A stretch of 64,000 nucleotides of DNA from Candidatus Auribacterota bacterium (GTDB taxonomy: Bacteria > Auribacterota > JAFGBW01 > JAFGJP01). The position numbers and the translations under genes were made by a program. The notes under the pieces are model-generated. The model saw only the letters and a list, made by a program, of their open reading frames with translations, was not told the origin of the DNA and ran no database searches. Of the stretch, positions 53,402-62,744 are shown piece after piece (positions within the stretch are counted from its first letter, which is position 1; the number at the start of each line of letters is the position of its first letter). Location: positions 1 to 64,000 of the forward strand of contig JAGLFH010000052.1 of the NCBI GenBank assembly GCA_023144635.1, written 5' to 3'.

Positions 53402-55183
53402 ATGGCTTTAACAACAACATCATTTTTTGAAATAGAGGAAACTGTCAATCAGCTGATGGCTCTTGAAAGAAGGCCTCTTGATACAATAATTCAAAGAAGA
53501 GATGATATGGAAGCCAGCAAAATCGTTTATGATCTTCTTAACAGTAAATTAAAAACCCTCCAAGCTACATTAGATACATTATGTGAACAGGCTTCATTTG
53601 AAACTAAAAAAACAGTTATAAGTGATGACTCTGTTGTTACGGCAACATCTTCAGTCGGTGCATCAGAGATCATGTATGATATTGAAGTTACAAGTCTTGC
53701 CGAGGCAGCACGAATTGAATCAAGTGGAGTCCTTAGTCTTGTTGCAGGAACAGAAACAAAAATTACCGGTTTAGATATAAAAGCCGGTGGCGGTCCTGAC
53801 GATGCCGATATCAATGCTGCGATAAACAGCGGTCTCGGCCTTGCAGTAAACGAGATAAATGCCGGTGAATTTGTTATTAATGATGTTACAATAGAAGTTT
53901 ATGATAGTGATACAATAGCTACTATCCTTTCCAGAATAACGTCTTCATCCGCAGGCGTGGATGCATATATTATAGATGATATAGTATATCTAGAGCAAAA
54001 AACGGTTGGCTCAACAAATGATATCGAGTTAGGAAGCGATACTGCAAATTTTTTTACAGCAATGAGAATAGGGGCAGGTGATCGGGGAGGAAAGGCCGAC
54101 GGTGTTGATGAGGATGTTTATCGAACAATAGATGATGTTGCAGGGCTTGCCGGAATATCTACCGGATATTTTACAATAAATAATGTTACTTTTTATGTAG
54201 ATACATCATCTGATAGTCTTTCAGATGTTATTAACAGGGTGAACTCTTCTGCAGCAAATGCAAGTATGTTTTATGATGAAACTCTTGATAAAGTTGTTGT
54301 TACATCAGATATTGAAGGTGATCATCTTTATTTTAAAAATGATAATGCTGCTTTTTTAGATACGCTGAAAATTTTAGATGTTGATGATGACGGTGATGAC
54401 GTTGGTGATCAGGATGCAACTGTGGGTGAATCAAGATATGAAGGAACTGCAGCAGTTGTAATCGTGAACGGATCTACTTTAAATCCTACCAGTAATGAAT
54501 TTACTATAATGGGTACTACTTTTAATCTGATCACAGGCGGAGGGGCAACTGCTACTGTTGATGTTGATAATAATGATGATTATATGAAGAACCAGTTAAC
54601 TAACTTTGTAGACCAATATAACAGTACTCTTGATTTTATCCGCGAAAAGAAAAAAAATGAGCTTTCGCATGATATATCACTTATTTATCTTGAAAATTCA
54701 CTGATTACAAAAATGCAGTCTTCTATTTCTAATATCGGAAACTTTAAAAACCTTTCACGTGTAGGTATTAAATTTGGCAGTGGGGCAAATAGCGGAAAAC
54801 TTACATTTGATACAAATAGCCTTGATGAAGCATTGTTAACAGACCGGGGATCGGTGATGAAGCTTTTTGCATATGATGATGACAGTGACGGATTATATGA
54901 TGACGGTGGTTTTGCAAATACTACATATGATTTTTTATATAATTATACGCGTGCCGGACTTGGAATAATATATAAAAAGAAGTCAACAATAGATACTAGA
55001 ATAAGTCAGATGGATATTTCAATAAGGCGTAAAGAAGAACGTATGTCAAGAAGAAGAATACAACTTACAGTGCAGTTTGAGCAGGTCAATAGAGCGCTCC
55101 AGATGATGGAAATACGAATACAAAAGATGAATGGAATATTCTCTAATAATCTTGCACTGATAAGCGGACAGTACTTATTATAA
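53402..55183 (+). CDS. fliD: filament cap protein FliD (HAP2)
   Basis: The 593-residue cap protein promotes flagellin polymerisation at the tip. N-terminal TTSFFEIEETVNQLMALERR and RPLDTIIQRRDDMEASKIVY match the FliD N-domain. The middle (about 110-390) consists of repeated acidic beta domains rich in D and G (such as DVDDDGDDVGDQD). The C-terminal domain has LTNFVDQYNSTLDFIREKKK and the coiled-coil SQMDISIRRKEERMSRRRIQ. The C-terminal L-x-x-L pattern needed for interaction with FliS follows. It is 15 bases after flaG. Confidence 0.93.
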   Translation: MALTTTSFFEIEETVNQLMALERRPLDTIIQRRDDMEASKIVYDLLNSKLKTLQATLDTLCEQASFETKKTVISDDSVVTATSSVGASEIMYDIEVTSLAEAARIESSGVLSLVAGTETKITGLDIKAGGGPDDADINAAINSGLGLAVNEINAGEFVINDVTIEVYDSDTIATILSRITSSSAGVDAYIIDDIVYLEQKTVGSTNDIELGSDTANFFTAMRIGAGDRGGKADGVDEDVYRTIDDVAGLAGISTGYFTINNVTFYVDTSSDSLSDVINRVNSSAANASMFYDETLDKVVVTSDIEGDHLYFKNDNAAFLDTLKILDVDDDGDDVGDQDATVGESRYEGTAAVVIVNGSTLNPTSNEFTIMGTTFNLITGGGATATVDVDNNDDYMKNQLTNFVDQYNSTLDFIREKKKNELSHDISLIYLENSLITKMQSSISNIGNFKNLSRVGIKFGSGANSGKLTFDTNSLDEALLTDRGSVMKLFAYDDDSDGLYDDGGFANTTYDFLYNYTRAGLGIIYKKKSTIDTRISQMDISIRRKEERMSRRRIQLTVQFEQVNRALQMMEIRIQKMNGIFSNNLALISGQYLL

Positions 55184-55202
55184 AAAATTAAGGAGGAAAT
55201 AT

Positions 55203-55634
55203 ATGTCATTGCGTATGGTTCCAAATGAAGATCAATATCTTAAAACTAAAATTGAGACTGCAAGTCCGATGCAGCTAATAATAATAATGTATGATGGGGC
55301 TATACGTTTTTTGAAAAATGCTCAGGTAAGCTATGAGCTTAGAAAAAGAAAACAATATGATGAAAACCTTATTAGAACAAAAAATATTTTAAAAGAGTTA
55401 CAGCTTTCCCTTAATTTTGATGCTCAGCCTATTTCAAATCAGCTGTATTCACTATATGATTATATGCTGCGTGAGATATCAGATGCAATTTGTAACAGGA
55501 AAGAAAATATAATTAAACTCAAGAAAGTGCTGCATATGCTCTCAGAGCTAAGATCCGCATGGGAACAGATAATAGAGAAAGCACCTGTAGAAAAAGAAAA
55601 ACGTAATCTTGAAAATATAAGCTTATCTGTCTAG
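55203..55634 (+). CDS. fliS: flagellin export chaperone FliS
   Basis: The 143-residue helical chaperone keeps flagellin unpolymerised in the cytoplasm. It shows YLKTKIETASPMQLIIIMYD, the FliS hallmark, then GAIRFLKNAQ and a late ELRSAWEQI helix. AAGGAGG precedes the ATG, 19 bases after fliD. It is last gene of the fliC-flaG-fliD-fliS unit. Confidence 0.93.
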   Translation: MSLRMVPNEDQYLKTKIETASPMQLIIIMYDGAIRFLKNAQVSYELRKRKQYDENLIRTKNILKELQLSLNFDAQPISNQLYSLYDYMLREISDAICNRKENIIKLKKVLHMLSELRSAWEQIIEKAPVEKEKRNLENISLSV

Positions 55635-55778
55635 ATTCAGGATCATGTGTTTTAAATAATCAGAGTCTTCCTTCAAATATTTACCTTAAATGTCTATATA
55701 ATCTAATTTTCTGTGTTTATTGAATTATTCAGATTAATATTGTTGAATATATGTTAGATATTCAGTTAATATGTTTAT

Positions 55779-56984
55779 ATGGAAAGTAATGAATACAAGC
55801 TTGATCTTACTCTTTGTATGATCGCTAAAAATGAGGAACATTTCCTTTCAAAACATCTTCCTGTTATGTTGCCTCTTGTGTCGGAATTTGTTTTTGTCGA
55901 TACCGGATCTACTGATCGATCGATTGAAATAGCAGGTGAATACGGTGCAAAAATATTTAAAAAAGAATGGCAGAGCGATTTTGCAGAAGTAAGAAATTTT
56001 GCACTTAAAAAGGCATCAAAAAAATGGATACTCGTGCTTGATGCTGATGAAGTGATATCTCCGAAAGATTTTTCATATATTAAAGAATGTTTGGAAAAAA
56101 AACCTGATGTCGGTGGTTTTGTTTTTCGTCAGAGAAATTATTTACTTAATCTTGATAGTGAAAACTGGATGCCTAATCTTACTGATTATGAAGAAGGAAG
56201 AGGATATACAGGTTTTATGGATGTATCGGTTGTAAGGATATTTGAAAATAAACCGCATGTACATTATACAGGTGCTGCCCATGATCTTGTTGAGTACAGC
56301 ATAGCAAAGCGGCCTAAAGTAGATACAGGTTTACCAATACATCATTATGGTATGGCAAGAGGATTAGATAAGGAAAAAGAAAAGGATGAAGAATATCTTA
56401 AGCAGCTGGAAAAGGATGTTCAAAATCATCCGGAACTTTTTAAAACACGATATACTCTTGGAAGGCTGCTTTTTCGTTTGAAAAGATATAAGGAAGCAGA
56501 GATAGAGTTTTTAAAAGCCCTTGAAATAAGGCCTAGAAGCGAAGTGGCTTTTTTAAATCTTGGTATGACATATTATGAAAGTGGAGATTTAAAAAAGGCA
56601 AAGGAAAATCTTCGATATTGCTTACAGATAAATGGTATTTCTAAAGAAGCTTGGAACAGTCTTGGTGTTGTAGAGGCATCTGTTGAGGCTTTTAGTGCAG
56701 CAGAAGAATGTTTTAGAAAAGCAGTACAGATAAACCCTCAGAGTCCAAAATTTAAGAACAACCTTGCTTTAGCCTTGTTCTCTCAATCAAAACAAAAAGA
56801 AGCGCAGGAGATATTACAGCCTGTTATCAATAAATTTCCAGAATATGTACCGGCTCTTACAACGTTTCTTAAGATACTTGTATCGATAAAAGATAATACT
56901 GAAGCTGTAAAAACCGCAAAGAATATCCTTAATCTTGATAAAAGTTATGCAGCAACAGTTCAAGAGATAATAAACCGTCTATAG
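55779..56984 (+). CDS. GT2 glycosyltransferase with C-terminal TPR repeats
   Basis: The 401-residue protein begins with a family 2 glycosyltransferase domain: LTLCMIAKNEEHFLSKHLPV, FVDTGSTDRSIEIA and LVLDADEVIS (DxD, about 88-97), with a conserved HHYGMAR at about 187-193. Residues about 220-395 contain four to five tetratricopeptide repeats (TLGRLLFRLKRYKEAEIEFL, LNLGMTYYESGDLKKAKENL and others). This GT2-TPR design occurs in protein or envelope glycosylation systems. Its position behind fliS raises flagellin glycosylation as a hypothesis. No ribosome site is clear. Confidence 0.8.
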   Translation: MESNEYKLDLTLCMIAKNEEHFLSKHLPVMLPLVSEFVFVDTGSTDRSIEIAGEYGAKIFKKEWQSDFAEVRNFALKKASKKWILVLDADEVISPKDFSYIKECLEKKPDVGGFVFRQRNYLLNLDSENWMPNLTDYEEGRGYTGFMDVSVVRIFENKPHVHYTGAAHDLVEYSIAKRPKVDTGLPIHHYGMARGLDKEKEKDEEYLKQLEKDVQNHPELFKTRYTLGRLLFRLKRYKEAEIEFLKALEIRPRSEVAFLNLGMTYYESGDLKKAKENLRYCLQINGISKEAWNSLGVVEASVEAFSAAEECFRKAVQINPQSPKFKNNLALALFSQSKQKEAQEILQPVINKFPEYVPALTTFLKILVSIKDNTEAVKTAKNILNLDKSYAATVQEIINRL

Positions 56985-57089
56985 ATCTAATCTGAATATT
57001 TAGGTGAATTATACGTGTTGAGTCCAGCCATCTTTAGTTTTGAGAAAAATAAATGTTGAAACAAATGATGAAATGAGATAAAAGTCTAA

Positions 57090-57107
57090 TTGTTAAATAA
57101 TTCACGG
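57090..57107 (+). promoter_or_regulatory. Rex-like operator upstream of rex
   Basis: TTGTTAAATAATTCACGG has the Rex pattern TTGTKAA-N4-TTMACRR with arms TTGTTAA and TTCACGG. It lies 14 bases before the rex start codon, suggesting autorepression under high NADH-free conditions. Confidence 0.65.
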
Positions 57108-57120
57108 ATAAAGGATTTAT

Positions 57121-57738
57121 ATGAAAAGAGTAGCTAAAAAGACTATAACGCGTTCGCTTCTTTATATAAGAATACTTGAAAAACTTATTGAATCAGGGAC
57201 ACATATTGTTTCATCAAAACAGCTTGCAGATATGATGGGGCTTTCAGATGTAAAGATACGAAAAGATATTTCTAATTTTGGTAAAGTAGGCAGGCCAAGG
57301 ATAGGATATAAAACATTTGAACTAAAAAAGATCCTCGAGGATTTTGTTCTTCAGAATATTGTTCATGCGGTTCTTTTTGGTGTTGGAAATCTTGGTTCAG
57401 CAATTCTCAAATATCCAGGGTTTCATCAGGATAGGATAAAGATAGTTGCTGCTTTTGATAAGGATAAAAGCAAAGTAGGTAAAAAGATAAACGGTGTAAG
57501 TGTGTATTCTGTAAAAAATGCTGTAAAAATAATTTCCAAAACCCATGCTGAAATAGGAATAATAGCTGTTCCTGAAAAGCACAGTCAAAATATTGCAGAC
57601 GTTATAGTATCATCAGGTGTAAAAGGAATAGTAAATTTTTCTCCAATATCCATTAGTGTTCCTGAAAAAGTTTTTGTAAGAGATATAGATCTTTCCATAG
57701 AATTTCTTTCGCTTATGTATGAAATGCGACATAAATAA
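57121..57738 (+). CDS. rex: redox-sensing transcriptional repressor Rex
   Basis: The 205-residue NADH-sensing repressor has an N-terminal winged helix (SSKQLADMMGLSDVKIRKDI, SNFGKVGRPRIGY) and a Rossmann domain with HAVLFGVGNLGSAIL (about 81-95). The C-terminal YEMRHK resembles the domain-swapped helix. High NADH releases Rex from DNA. Its own promoter and hoxF both carry Rex-like sites, so hydrogenase expression likely follows the NADH/NAD+ ratio. It has the family's length. Confidence 0.93.
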   Translation: MKRVAKKTITRSLLYIRILEKLIESGTHIVSSKQLADMMGLSDVKIRKDISNFGKVGRPRIGYKTFELKKILEDFVLQNIVHAVLFGVGNLGSAILKYPGFHQDRIKIVAAFDKDKSKVGKKINGVSVYSVKNAVKIISKTHAEIGIIAVPEKHSQNIADVIVSSGVKGIVNFSPISISVPEKVFVRDIDLSIEFLSLMYEMRHK

Positions 57739-57764
57739 TATATATATTATGGAGGTTAATTTAA

Positions 57765-58145
57765 GTGCACGAGATGTCTATAGCAACAGAGCTTCTGGAG
57801 ATTATATTAGAAATTGCTGATAAAAATAAAATTGATATTATTGAAGAGGTTCATGTTAAATCAGGTGTTCTTAAAAAAATTGTTCCGGATGTTATGGATG
57901 CTGCATTTATAGCAGTTGTAGAAGGTACTATTGCTGAAAAAGCAAAGTTAACATTGGAAGAGGTGTCAGCGCAAGTAAGATGTAATAAATGCAAGATCTC
58001 ATTTAAGCCTGAAATTGATGATTTTTTGTGTCCTGTTTGTAACAAAGCAGATGTTGAAGTGATATCAGGTAATGATATGATAATAAGTTCAGTGACTGGT
58101 TATTCTAAAAATGATATTGAGAAAGGAAAAAAAGATGAAGATTAA
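57765..58145 (+). CDS. hypA: hydrogenase nickel insertion protein HypA
   Basis: A GTG start after GGAGG gives MHEMSIATELLEI, the conserved HypA beginning whose His2 and Glu3 bind nickel. The 126-residue product has a zinc site of CNKCKISFKPEIDDFLCPVC (two CxxC, about 73-92). With HypB it delivers nickel to the [NiFe] hydrogenase. It overlaps hypB by 11 bases and follows rex closely. Confidence 0.94.
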   Translation: MHEMSIATELLEIILEIADKNKIDIIEEVHVKSGVLKKIVPDVMDAAFIAVVEGTIAEKAKLTLEEVSAQVRCNKCKISFKPEIDDFLCPVCNKADVEVISGNDMIISSVTGYSKNDIEKGKKDED

Positions 58146-58812
58146 TGTTATTAAACGTGTTTTAAAAGCAAATGATATTGTAGCTCAAGAGAACAGAGAA
58201 AAATTTAAGAGTGCAGGGTTACTTGCTGTTAACATTATAAGTTCACCGGGAAGCGGTAAGACCACTCTTTTAGAAAAGACTATTCCGGCACTCGGTGAAA
58301 AAAAATCTATTGTTATTGTTGGTGATCTTGAAACAACACGTGATGCCAAAAGGCTTGAGCCTTATGCTTATCAGGTAACACAGATCCAAACTGGTATGAG
58401 TTGTCATCTGTATGCAAACCAAATATCAGAAAGTTTAAATGATCTGGATATTGAAAAAACTGATTTTCTTTTTATAGAGAACGTAGGAAATATTGTTTGC
58501 CCGGGTGAGTTCGATCTTGGTGAGAATGCAAAGGTCGTACTATTAAGCGTGCCGGAAGGTGATGATAAAGTTGCAAAGTATCCTACAATATTTAGAGTTG
58601 CGGATGTTGTTCTTATTACAAAAATTGATCTTCTCGGGGTTTTAACATTTGATCTTGACCGAGTAAAAAATGATCTTGCTAAATTAAATTCTAATGTCCC
58701 TATTATTAAGATATCTTCTTTAAAATCTGATGGAATGGATAAATGGATGGACTGGTTAAAAGAAAAGCACAATAGTTCGATTGGTGAGCAGGCAAAATTT
58801 GTAACAGAATAA
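58135..58812 (+). CDS. hypB: hydrogenase nickel incorporation GTPase HypB
   Basis: From ATG 58135 inside the hypA end, the product has 225 residues. The upstream in-frame ATG at 58111 is not favoured. It shows the P-loop SSPGSGKTTLLEKTI, GDLETTRDAKRL, the metal-site GMSCHLYA, ENVGNIVCPGEFDLGE, and the base-specific TKIDLL. The N-terminal His-rich nickel store of some HypB proteins is absent. The remaining hyp genes (CDEF) are not in this window. Confidence 0.93.
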   Translation: MKINVIKRVLKANDIVAQENREKFKSAGLLAVNIISSPGSGKTTLLEKTIPALGEKKSIVIVGDLETTRDAKRLEPYAYQVTQIQTGMSCHLYANQISESLNDLDIEKTDFLFIENVGNIVCPGEFDLGENAKVVLLSVPEGDDKVAKYPTIFRVADVVLITKIDLLGVLTFDLDRVKNDLAKLNSNVPIIKISSLKSDGMDKWMDWLKEKHNSSIGEQAKFVTE

Positions 58813-58973
58813 TAATATTTTCAGCACATCTAATATAATATGTAATATGCTTATTACCAGTGTATTATATGAGTTAGTCTGATTGTGTTCAATGTCAATA
58901 TTTTCCTTTTCCTTAATTAATGTTTTTAATATAATAATATTACATCATAAAACAAACCAAAAGGGGGGTAACT

Positions 58974-59414
58974 ATGGGAACTGTCAGGCAAATTTTAAAT
59001 GATAAAGGCAATGATATTTGGTCTATATCACCTGTTGCTTCTGTTTATGAGGCTCTTCATTTTATGGCAGAGAAAGATATAGGGGCTTTAATGGTTGTAA
59101 GAAATGGTGAACCTGTAGGTATGTTTTCTGAAAGGGATTACGCAAGAAAAAGCATAGATTCAGGAAAACTTTCTTTAGAGGAACCGGTAAGTGATATGAT
59201 GACAGAAGGTGTTATATTTACAGGACCTGAAAAGACTATAGAAGAGTGTATGGAGCTGATGACAGAAAAGCGAATCCGTCATTTGCCTGTTCTTGAAAAA
59301 GACCAGTTAATAGGAATGGTTACAATAGGTGATATAGTAAATAATATGATATCATCTCAAAAATTTACTATTAGTGAGCTGAAAAACTACATCTCAGGAG
59401 GCTATGCAGGGTAG
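58974..59414 (+). CDS. CBS-domain pair protein
   Basis: The 146-residue protein consists of two CBS motifs: VYEALHFMAEKDIGALMVVR with NGEPVGMFSERDYARK, and TIEECMELMTEKRIRHLPVL with EKDQLIGMVTIGDIVNNMI. These bind adenine nucleotides or NAD(H) in related stand-alone proteins. It lies between hypB and hoxF on the same strand, behind a clear AAAGGGGGGT, so an energy- or redox-sensing role near the hydrogenase is plausible but unproven. Confidence 0.85.
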   Translation: MGTVRQILNDKGNDIWSISPVASVYEALHFMAEKDIGALMVVRNGEPVGMFSERDYARKSIDSGKLSLEEPVSDMMTEGVIFTGPEKTIEECMELMTEKRIRHLPVLEKDQLIGMVTIGDIVNNMISSQKFTISELKNYISGGYAG

Positions 59415-59614
59415 TATCTATTGTGTGCATGTTATAATGTATAACAACAGTATTTCTGTATAGTTAACTGTCTCTAAAAAATAATTAATTGCTTGCAATA
59501 TCCATAAAAATGAAGTAAAATTTTACAACCTTAATTGTTAAATATTTCACGAATTAAAAAAATAGTTGTTTTCAGCACATAAAATAAAACTCAAACATAT
59601 ATAAAGGTAAGACT
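59415..59614. other. hoxF upstream region
   Basis: These 200 bases hold the Rex-like site and the probable promoter of the hox operon. No hexamer pair stands out with confidence. A 'ttttcagcacat' string at about 59569-59580 also occurs after hypB (58819-58830). Confidence 0.5.
59535..59552 (+). promoter_or_regulatory. Rex-like operator upstream of hoxF
   Basis: TTGTTAAATATTTCACGA has arms TTGTTAA and TTCACGA around ATAT and lies 63 bases before the hoxF ATG. It is almost the same as the site before rex (57090-57107). Rex repression of an NAD-linked hydrogenase fits its known role. Confidence 0.7.
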
Positions 59615-61426
59615 ATGAATGAAACGTTACAGGCAACAGTAAAAAAGATTTGTGAAGAAAATGGTAATGATAGAACAAAGATGATAAATATCGTAAAAAG
59701 CGTACAAAAAAAAATAGGCTGTGTAAATAATGAATCTATCGATTCCATTGCAAAGCAGGTAAATGCACCTAGGGTGGATGTTGAAGGCGTTGTTTCCTTC
59801 TATGCGTTTCTTTCAAAAGAATCAAAGGGAAAAATAGTTATTCGGCTTTGCAATGATGTTGTAGATAAGATCAAAGGTGTTGATAAAGTTGCAGAAGCTT
59901 TTTGTGATGAGCTTGGAATAAAAATGGGTGATACAACATCTGATGATACGTTCACTCTCGAATACACCCCTTGCATAGGTATGTGTGATCAGGCGCCTGC
60001 CGCTTTAATAAATGATACAGTTGTTACAGATCTTTCACCTGATAAAATAAAAAAACTCATAAGTGATCTTAAAGAACAGAACGATCCTTCCAAAATATCT
60101 TTTCCAAAAGGTGACGGAAACAATGCTCATGAACTGGTAAATTCTATGGTAAATAATAATATTTTGAAAAAGGGAGAGGTTATCTTTTCAGATTTTGAAT
60201 CTGGAGCCAGTCTTAAAAAGGCTTTATCAATGAAACCTGAAGAGGTGATCGGGGTTATCAAAACTTCATCACTTAGAGGACGTGGAGGAGCAGGATTCCC
60301 TACTGGACTTAAGTGGGAGTTTACCCGTGCTGCAAAGGGAGATAGAAAGATAGTTATGTGTAATGCGGATGAAGGAGAGCCCGGCACATTTAAAGATAGA
60401 GTAATACTTACAGAGCGTTATGACCTTCTTTTTGAAGGCATGGCAATCGCAGGTTATGCTATAGGATCCGATGCAGGGATTATTTATTTAAGAGGAGAGT
60501 ATCTATATCTTAAGAATTTTCTTGAAAGTATGATTGGAAAAGCAAAAGAAAATGGATTTTTAGGAAAGAAAATTCTTGGGTTAGAAGGTTTTGATTTTGA
60601 TATAAGAATACAGATGGGTGCAGGAGCATATATATGCGGTGAAGAAAGTGCTCTTATAAGTTCTTGTGAGGGCTTAAGGGGTGACCCGAAGACACGTCCT
60701 CCATTTCCTGCCCAAAAAGGATATAAAAACTGCCCGACGACTGTAAACAATGTTGAAACGTTTTGCTGTGTTTCAAAAATTTTAGATATTGGAGCAGAGA
60801 AATTTGTACAAATAGGTACAAAGGGAAGTACAGGAACAAAAGTTTTGAGTATTTCAGGTGATTGTAAAAAACCTGGTATTTATGAGTTTCCTTTTGGTGT
60901 TACATTAGAAGAACTGCTTGGTGATGCTGGAGCTGAAGATGTTCAGGCTGTTTTGGTAGGAGGTCCATCAGGACAGTTTATAGCAAGTGATGGTTTCAAA
61001 AGAAAGATTTGTTTTACAGATCTTGCTACAGGAGGCTCAATAGTCATTTTTAATAAACAAAGAAATATGCTGGAAATAGCAGATGAATATATGGCATTTT
61101 TTGAAGAGGAAAGCTGCGGATATTGTACGCCGTGCCGGGTAGGAAATGTTCTTTTAAAAAAATGTCTTGAAAGAATAATAGATGGAAAAGGTGAACCAAA
61201 AGACCTTGATTATTTGAATGAACTTGGTGAATCAATAAAACTTACAAGCCGTTGCGGGCTTGGTCAAACATCTCCAAATCCGGTTTTGACTACGATTAAA
61301 AATTTCCGTTCTCAGTATGAATCAATAATTAAAGAAAAAAAAGATGGAATGCAGCCTGGATTTGATATTAAAAAAGCTATAAATGAAGCAGAAAATTTAA
61401 CTGGCAGAAAATCTGTTATTTTTTAA
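59615..61426 (+). CDS. hoxF: NAD-reducing hydrogenase diaphorase subunit HoxF (NuoE-NuoF fusion)
   Basis: The 603-residue protein has the R. eutropha HoxF arrangement. Residues 1-150 are a NuoE-like thioredoxin-fold with cysteines C79, C120 and C124; the fourth expected ligand (near 84) is Asp. Residues 180-603 are NuoF-like: RGRGGAGFPTGLKWEF (about 221-236, FMN/NADH), CNADEGEPGTFKDR (249-262), GAGAYICGEESAL and the [4Fe-4S] ligands C501, C504, C507 and C547. It oxidises or reduces NAD(H) for the H2-active HoxYH pair. First gene of hoxFUYH, following a Rex-like site. A separate hoxE is absent. Confidence 0.9.
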   Translation: MNETLQATVKKICEENGNDRTKMINIVKSVQKKIGCVNNESIDSIAKQVNAPRVDVEGVVSFYAFLSKESKGKIVIRLCNDVVDKIKGVDKVAEAFCDELGIKMGDTTSDDTFTLEYTPCIGMCDQAPAALINDTVVTDLSPDKIKKLISDLKEQNDPSKISFPKGDGNNAHELVNSMVNNNILKKGEVIFSDFESGASLKKALSMKPEEVIGVIKTSSLRGRGGAGFPTGLKWEFTRAAKGDRKIVMCNADEGEPGTFKDRVILTERYDLLFEGMAIAGYAIGSDAGIIYLRGEYLYLKNFLESMIGKAKENGFLGKKILGLEGFDFDIRIQMGAGAYICGEESALISSCEGLRGDPKTRPPFPAQKGYKNCPTTVNNVETFCCVSKILDIGAEKFVQIGTKGSTGTKVLSISGDCKKPGIYEFPFGVTLEELLGDAGAEDVQAVLVGGPSGQFIASDGFKRKICFTDLATGGSIVIFNKQRNMLEIADEYMAFFEEESCGYCTPCRVGNVLLKKCLERIIDGKGEPKDLDYLNELGESIKLTSRCGLGQTSPNPVLTTIKNFRSQYESIIKEKKDGMQPGFDIKKAINEAENLTGRKSVIF

Positions 61427-61448
61427 ATCTAACAAATAAGGAATTATT

Positions 61449-62162
61449 ATGGAACAGAAGGCAATAACTTTTACAATTGATGGTGTAGAAATAAAAGGAT
61501 CTCCCGGACAGACCATCATGCAGGCAGCTGATGAAGCAGGAGTTTATATTCCTCGTTTATGTTATCTGAAGGATTTAACTCCACATGGTTCTTGCAGGAT
61601 ATGTACTGTAATGGTAAATGGAAGGTCACAGGCAGCATGTACTCAACCCATTACAGAAGGTATGGTCGTTGAGAATAATACAGATGCTCTAGATGAGCAT
61701 AGAAGAAATATTGTCGACATGCTTTTTGTTGAAGGAAATCACTATTGCATGTTTTGTGAAAAAAGCGGTAACTGTGAGCTGCAGGCAATGGCATATCGCC
61801 TTGGAATTTGTGCTCCTAAATACCCATATTTATTTCCACAAAGCAATGTTGATGCATCACATCCGGATATTCTTATAGACCGTAACCGCTGTATACTTTG
61901 CGGACGTTGTGTTATTGCCTCACGTGATGTAGATGGAAAAAATGTTTTCGAATTTGTAGGACGTGGACCTGAAAAAAGAATTGCTGTAAACGCAGAAGCT
62001 AAACTAAGTGATACAGATATAGATGTTACAGATAAAGCTGCTCAAGTGTGTCCGGTCGGTGCGATCATTAAGAAACGTGTAGGTTTTGCAGTACCTATTG
62101 GAGAACGTTTATATGATAAGGAACCTATCGGATCTGATATTGAATCTAAAAAAAACAAATAG
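61449..62162 (+). CDS. hoxU: NAD-reducing hydrogenase electron-transfer subunit HoxU
   Basis: The 237-residue NuoG-like subunit carries a [2Fe-2S] site (YIPRLCYLKDLTPHGSCRIC, plus CTQP), a His-coordinated [4Fe-4S] motif (HYCMFCEKSGNC), and a ferredoxin-type site CILCGRC with VCPVGAI near the C-terminus. It relays electrons from HoxF to HoxY. Its length equals HoxU of group 3d hydrogenases. It lies 22 bases after hoxF. Confidence 0.92.
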   Translation: MEQKAITFTIDGVEIKGSPGQTIMQAADEAGVYIPRLCYLKDLTPHGSCRICTVMVNGRSQAACTQPITEGMVVENNTDALDEHRRNIVDMLFVEGNHYCMFCEKSGNCELQAMAYRLGICAPKYPYLFPQSNVDASHPDILIDRNRCILCGRCVIASRDVDGKNVFEFVGRGPEKRIAVNAEAKLSDTDIDVTDKAAQVCPVGAIIKKRVGFAVPIGERLYDKEPIGSDIESKKNK

Positions 62163-62180
62163 TAAAAAAGGTGAATTAAT

Positions 62181-62726
62181 ATGGAAAAACCAAAATTAGC
62201 TACTACGTCTCTTGCAGGATGCTTTGGGTGTCATATGTCTTTTCTGGATATTGATGAGCGTATCCTTAAACTTGTGGAACTTGTACAATTTGATAAATCA
62301 CCGATTGATGATATTAAAGAATTTACTGGTCAGTGCCTTGTGGGGCTTGTTGAAGGTGGTTGTGCTAATGAAGAAAATGTACACGTGCTTCAGAAATTCC
62401 GTAAAAACTGTGATATTTTGATTTCTGTCGGAGATTGTGCAATCAACGGCGGTATTCCGGCAATGAGAAATGATCTTTCAATAAAAGAATGTTTTGAAGA
62501 GGCATATCTAAATGGACCAAGTGTTTATAATCCTTCAGGGGTATTACCTGATGATAAGGAACTTCCACTGCTTCTTGACAAAGTATATCCGTGTCATGAA
62601 GTGGTTAAAATAGACTACCATTTACCTGGATGTCCTCCTTCGGCAGATACGCTTTGGGAAGCACTTGTAGCGCTTCTAACAAATAAGCCACTGGAATTAC
62701 CGTATGAACTTATAAAATATGATTAA
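62181..62726 (+). CDS. hoxY: NAD-reducing hydrogenase small subunit HoxY
   Basis: The 181-residue subunit holds the single proximal [4Fe-4S] cluster. Ligands are CFGCHM (C14 and C17), GDCAINGGIP and LPGCPPSADTLWEAL. The short form without a Tat signal or extra clusters is typical of cytoplasmic group 3d enzymes. It is 18 bases after hoxU and 18 before hoxH. Confidence 0.92.
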   Translation: MEKPKLATTSLAGCFGCHMSFLDIDERILKLVELVQFDKSPIDDIKEFTGQCLVGLVEGGCANEENVHVLQKFRKNCDILISVGDCAINGGIPAMRNDLSIKECFEEAYLNGPSVYNPSGVLPDDKELPLLLDKVYPCHEVVKIDYHLPGCPPSADTLWEALVALLTNKPLELPYELIKYD

Positions 62727-62744
62727 AAAACTGGAGCAAATACT

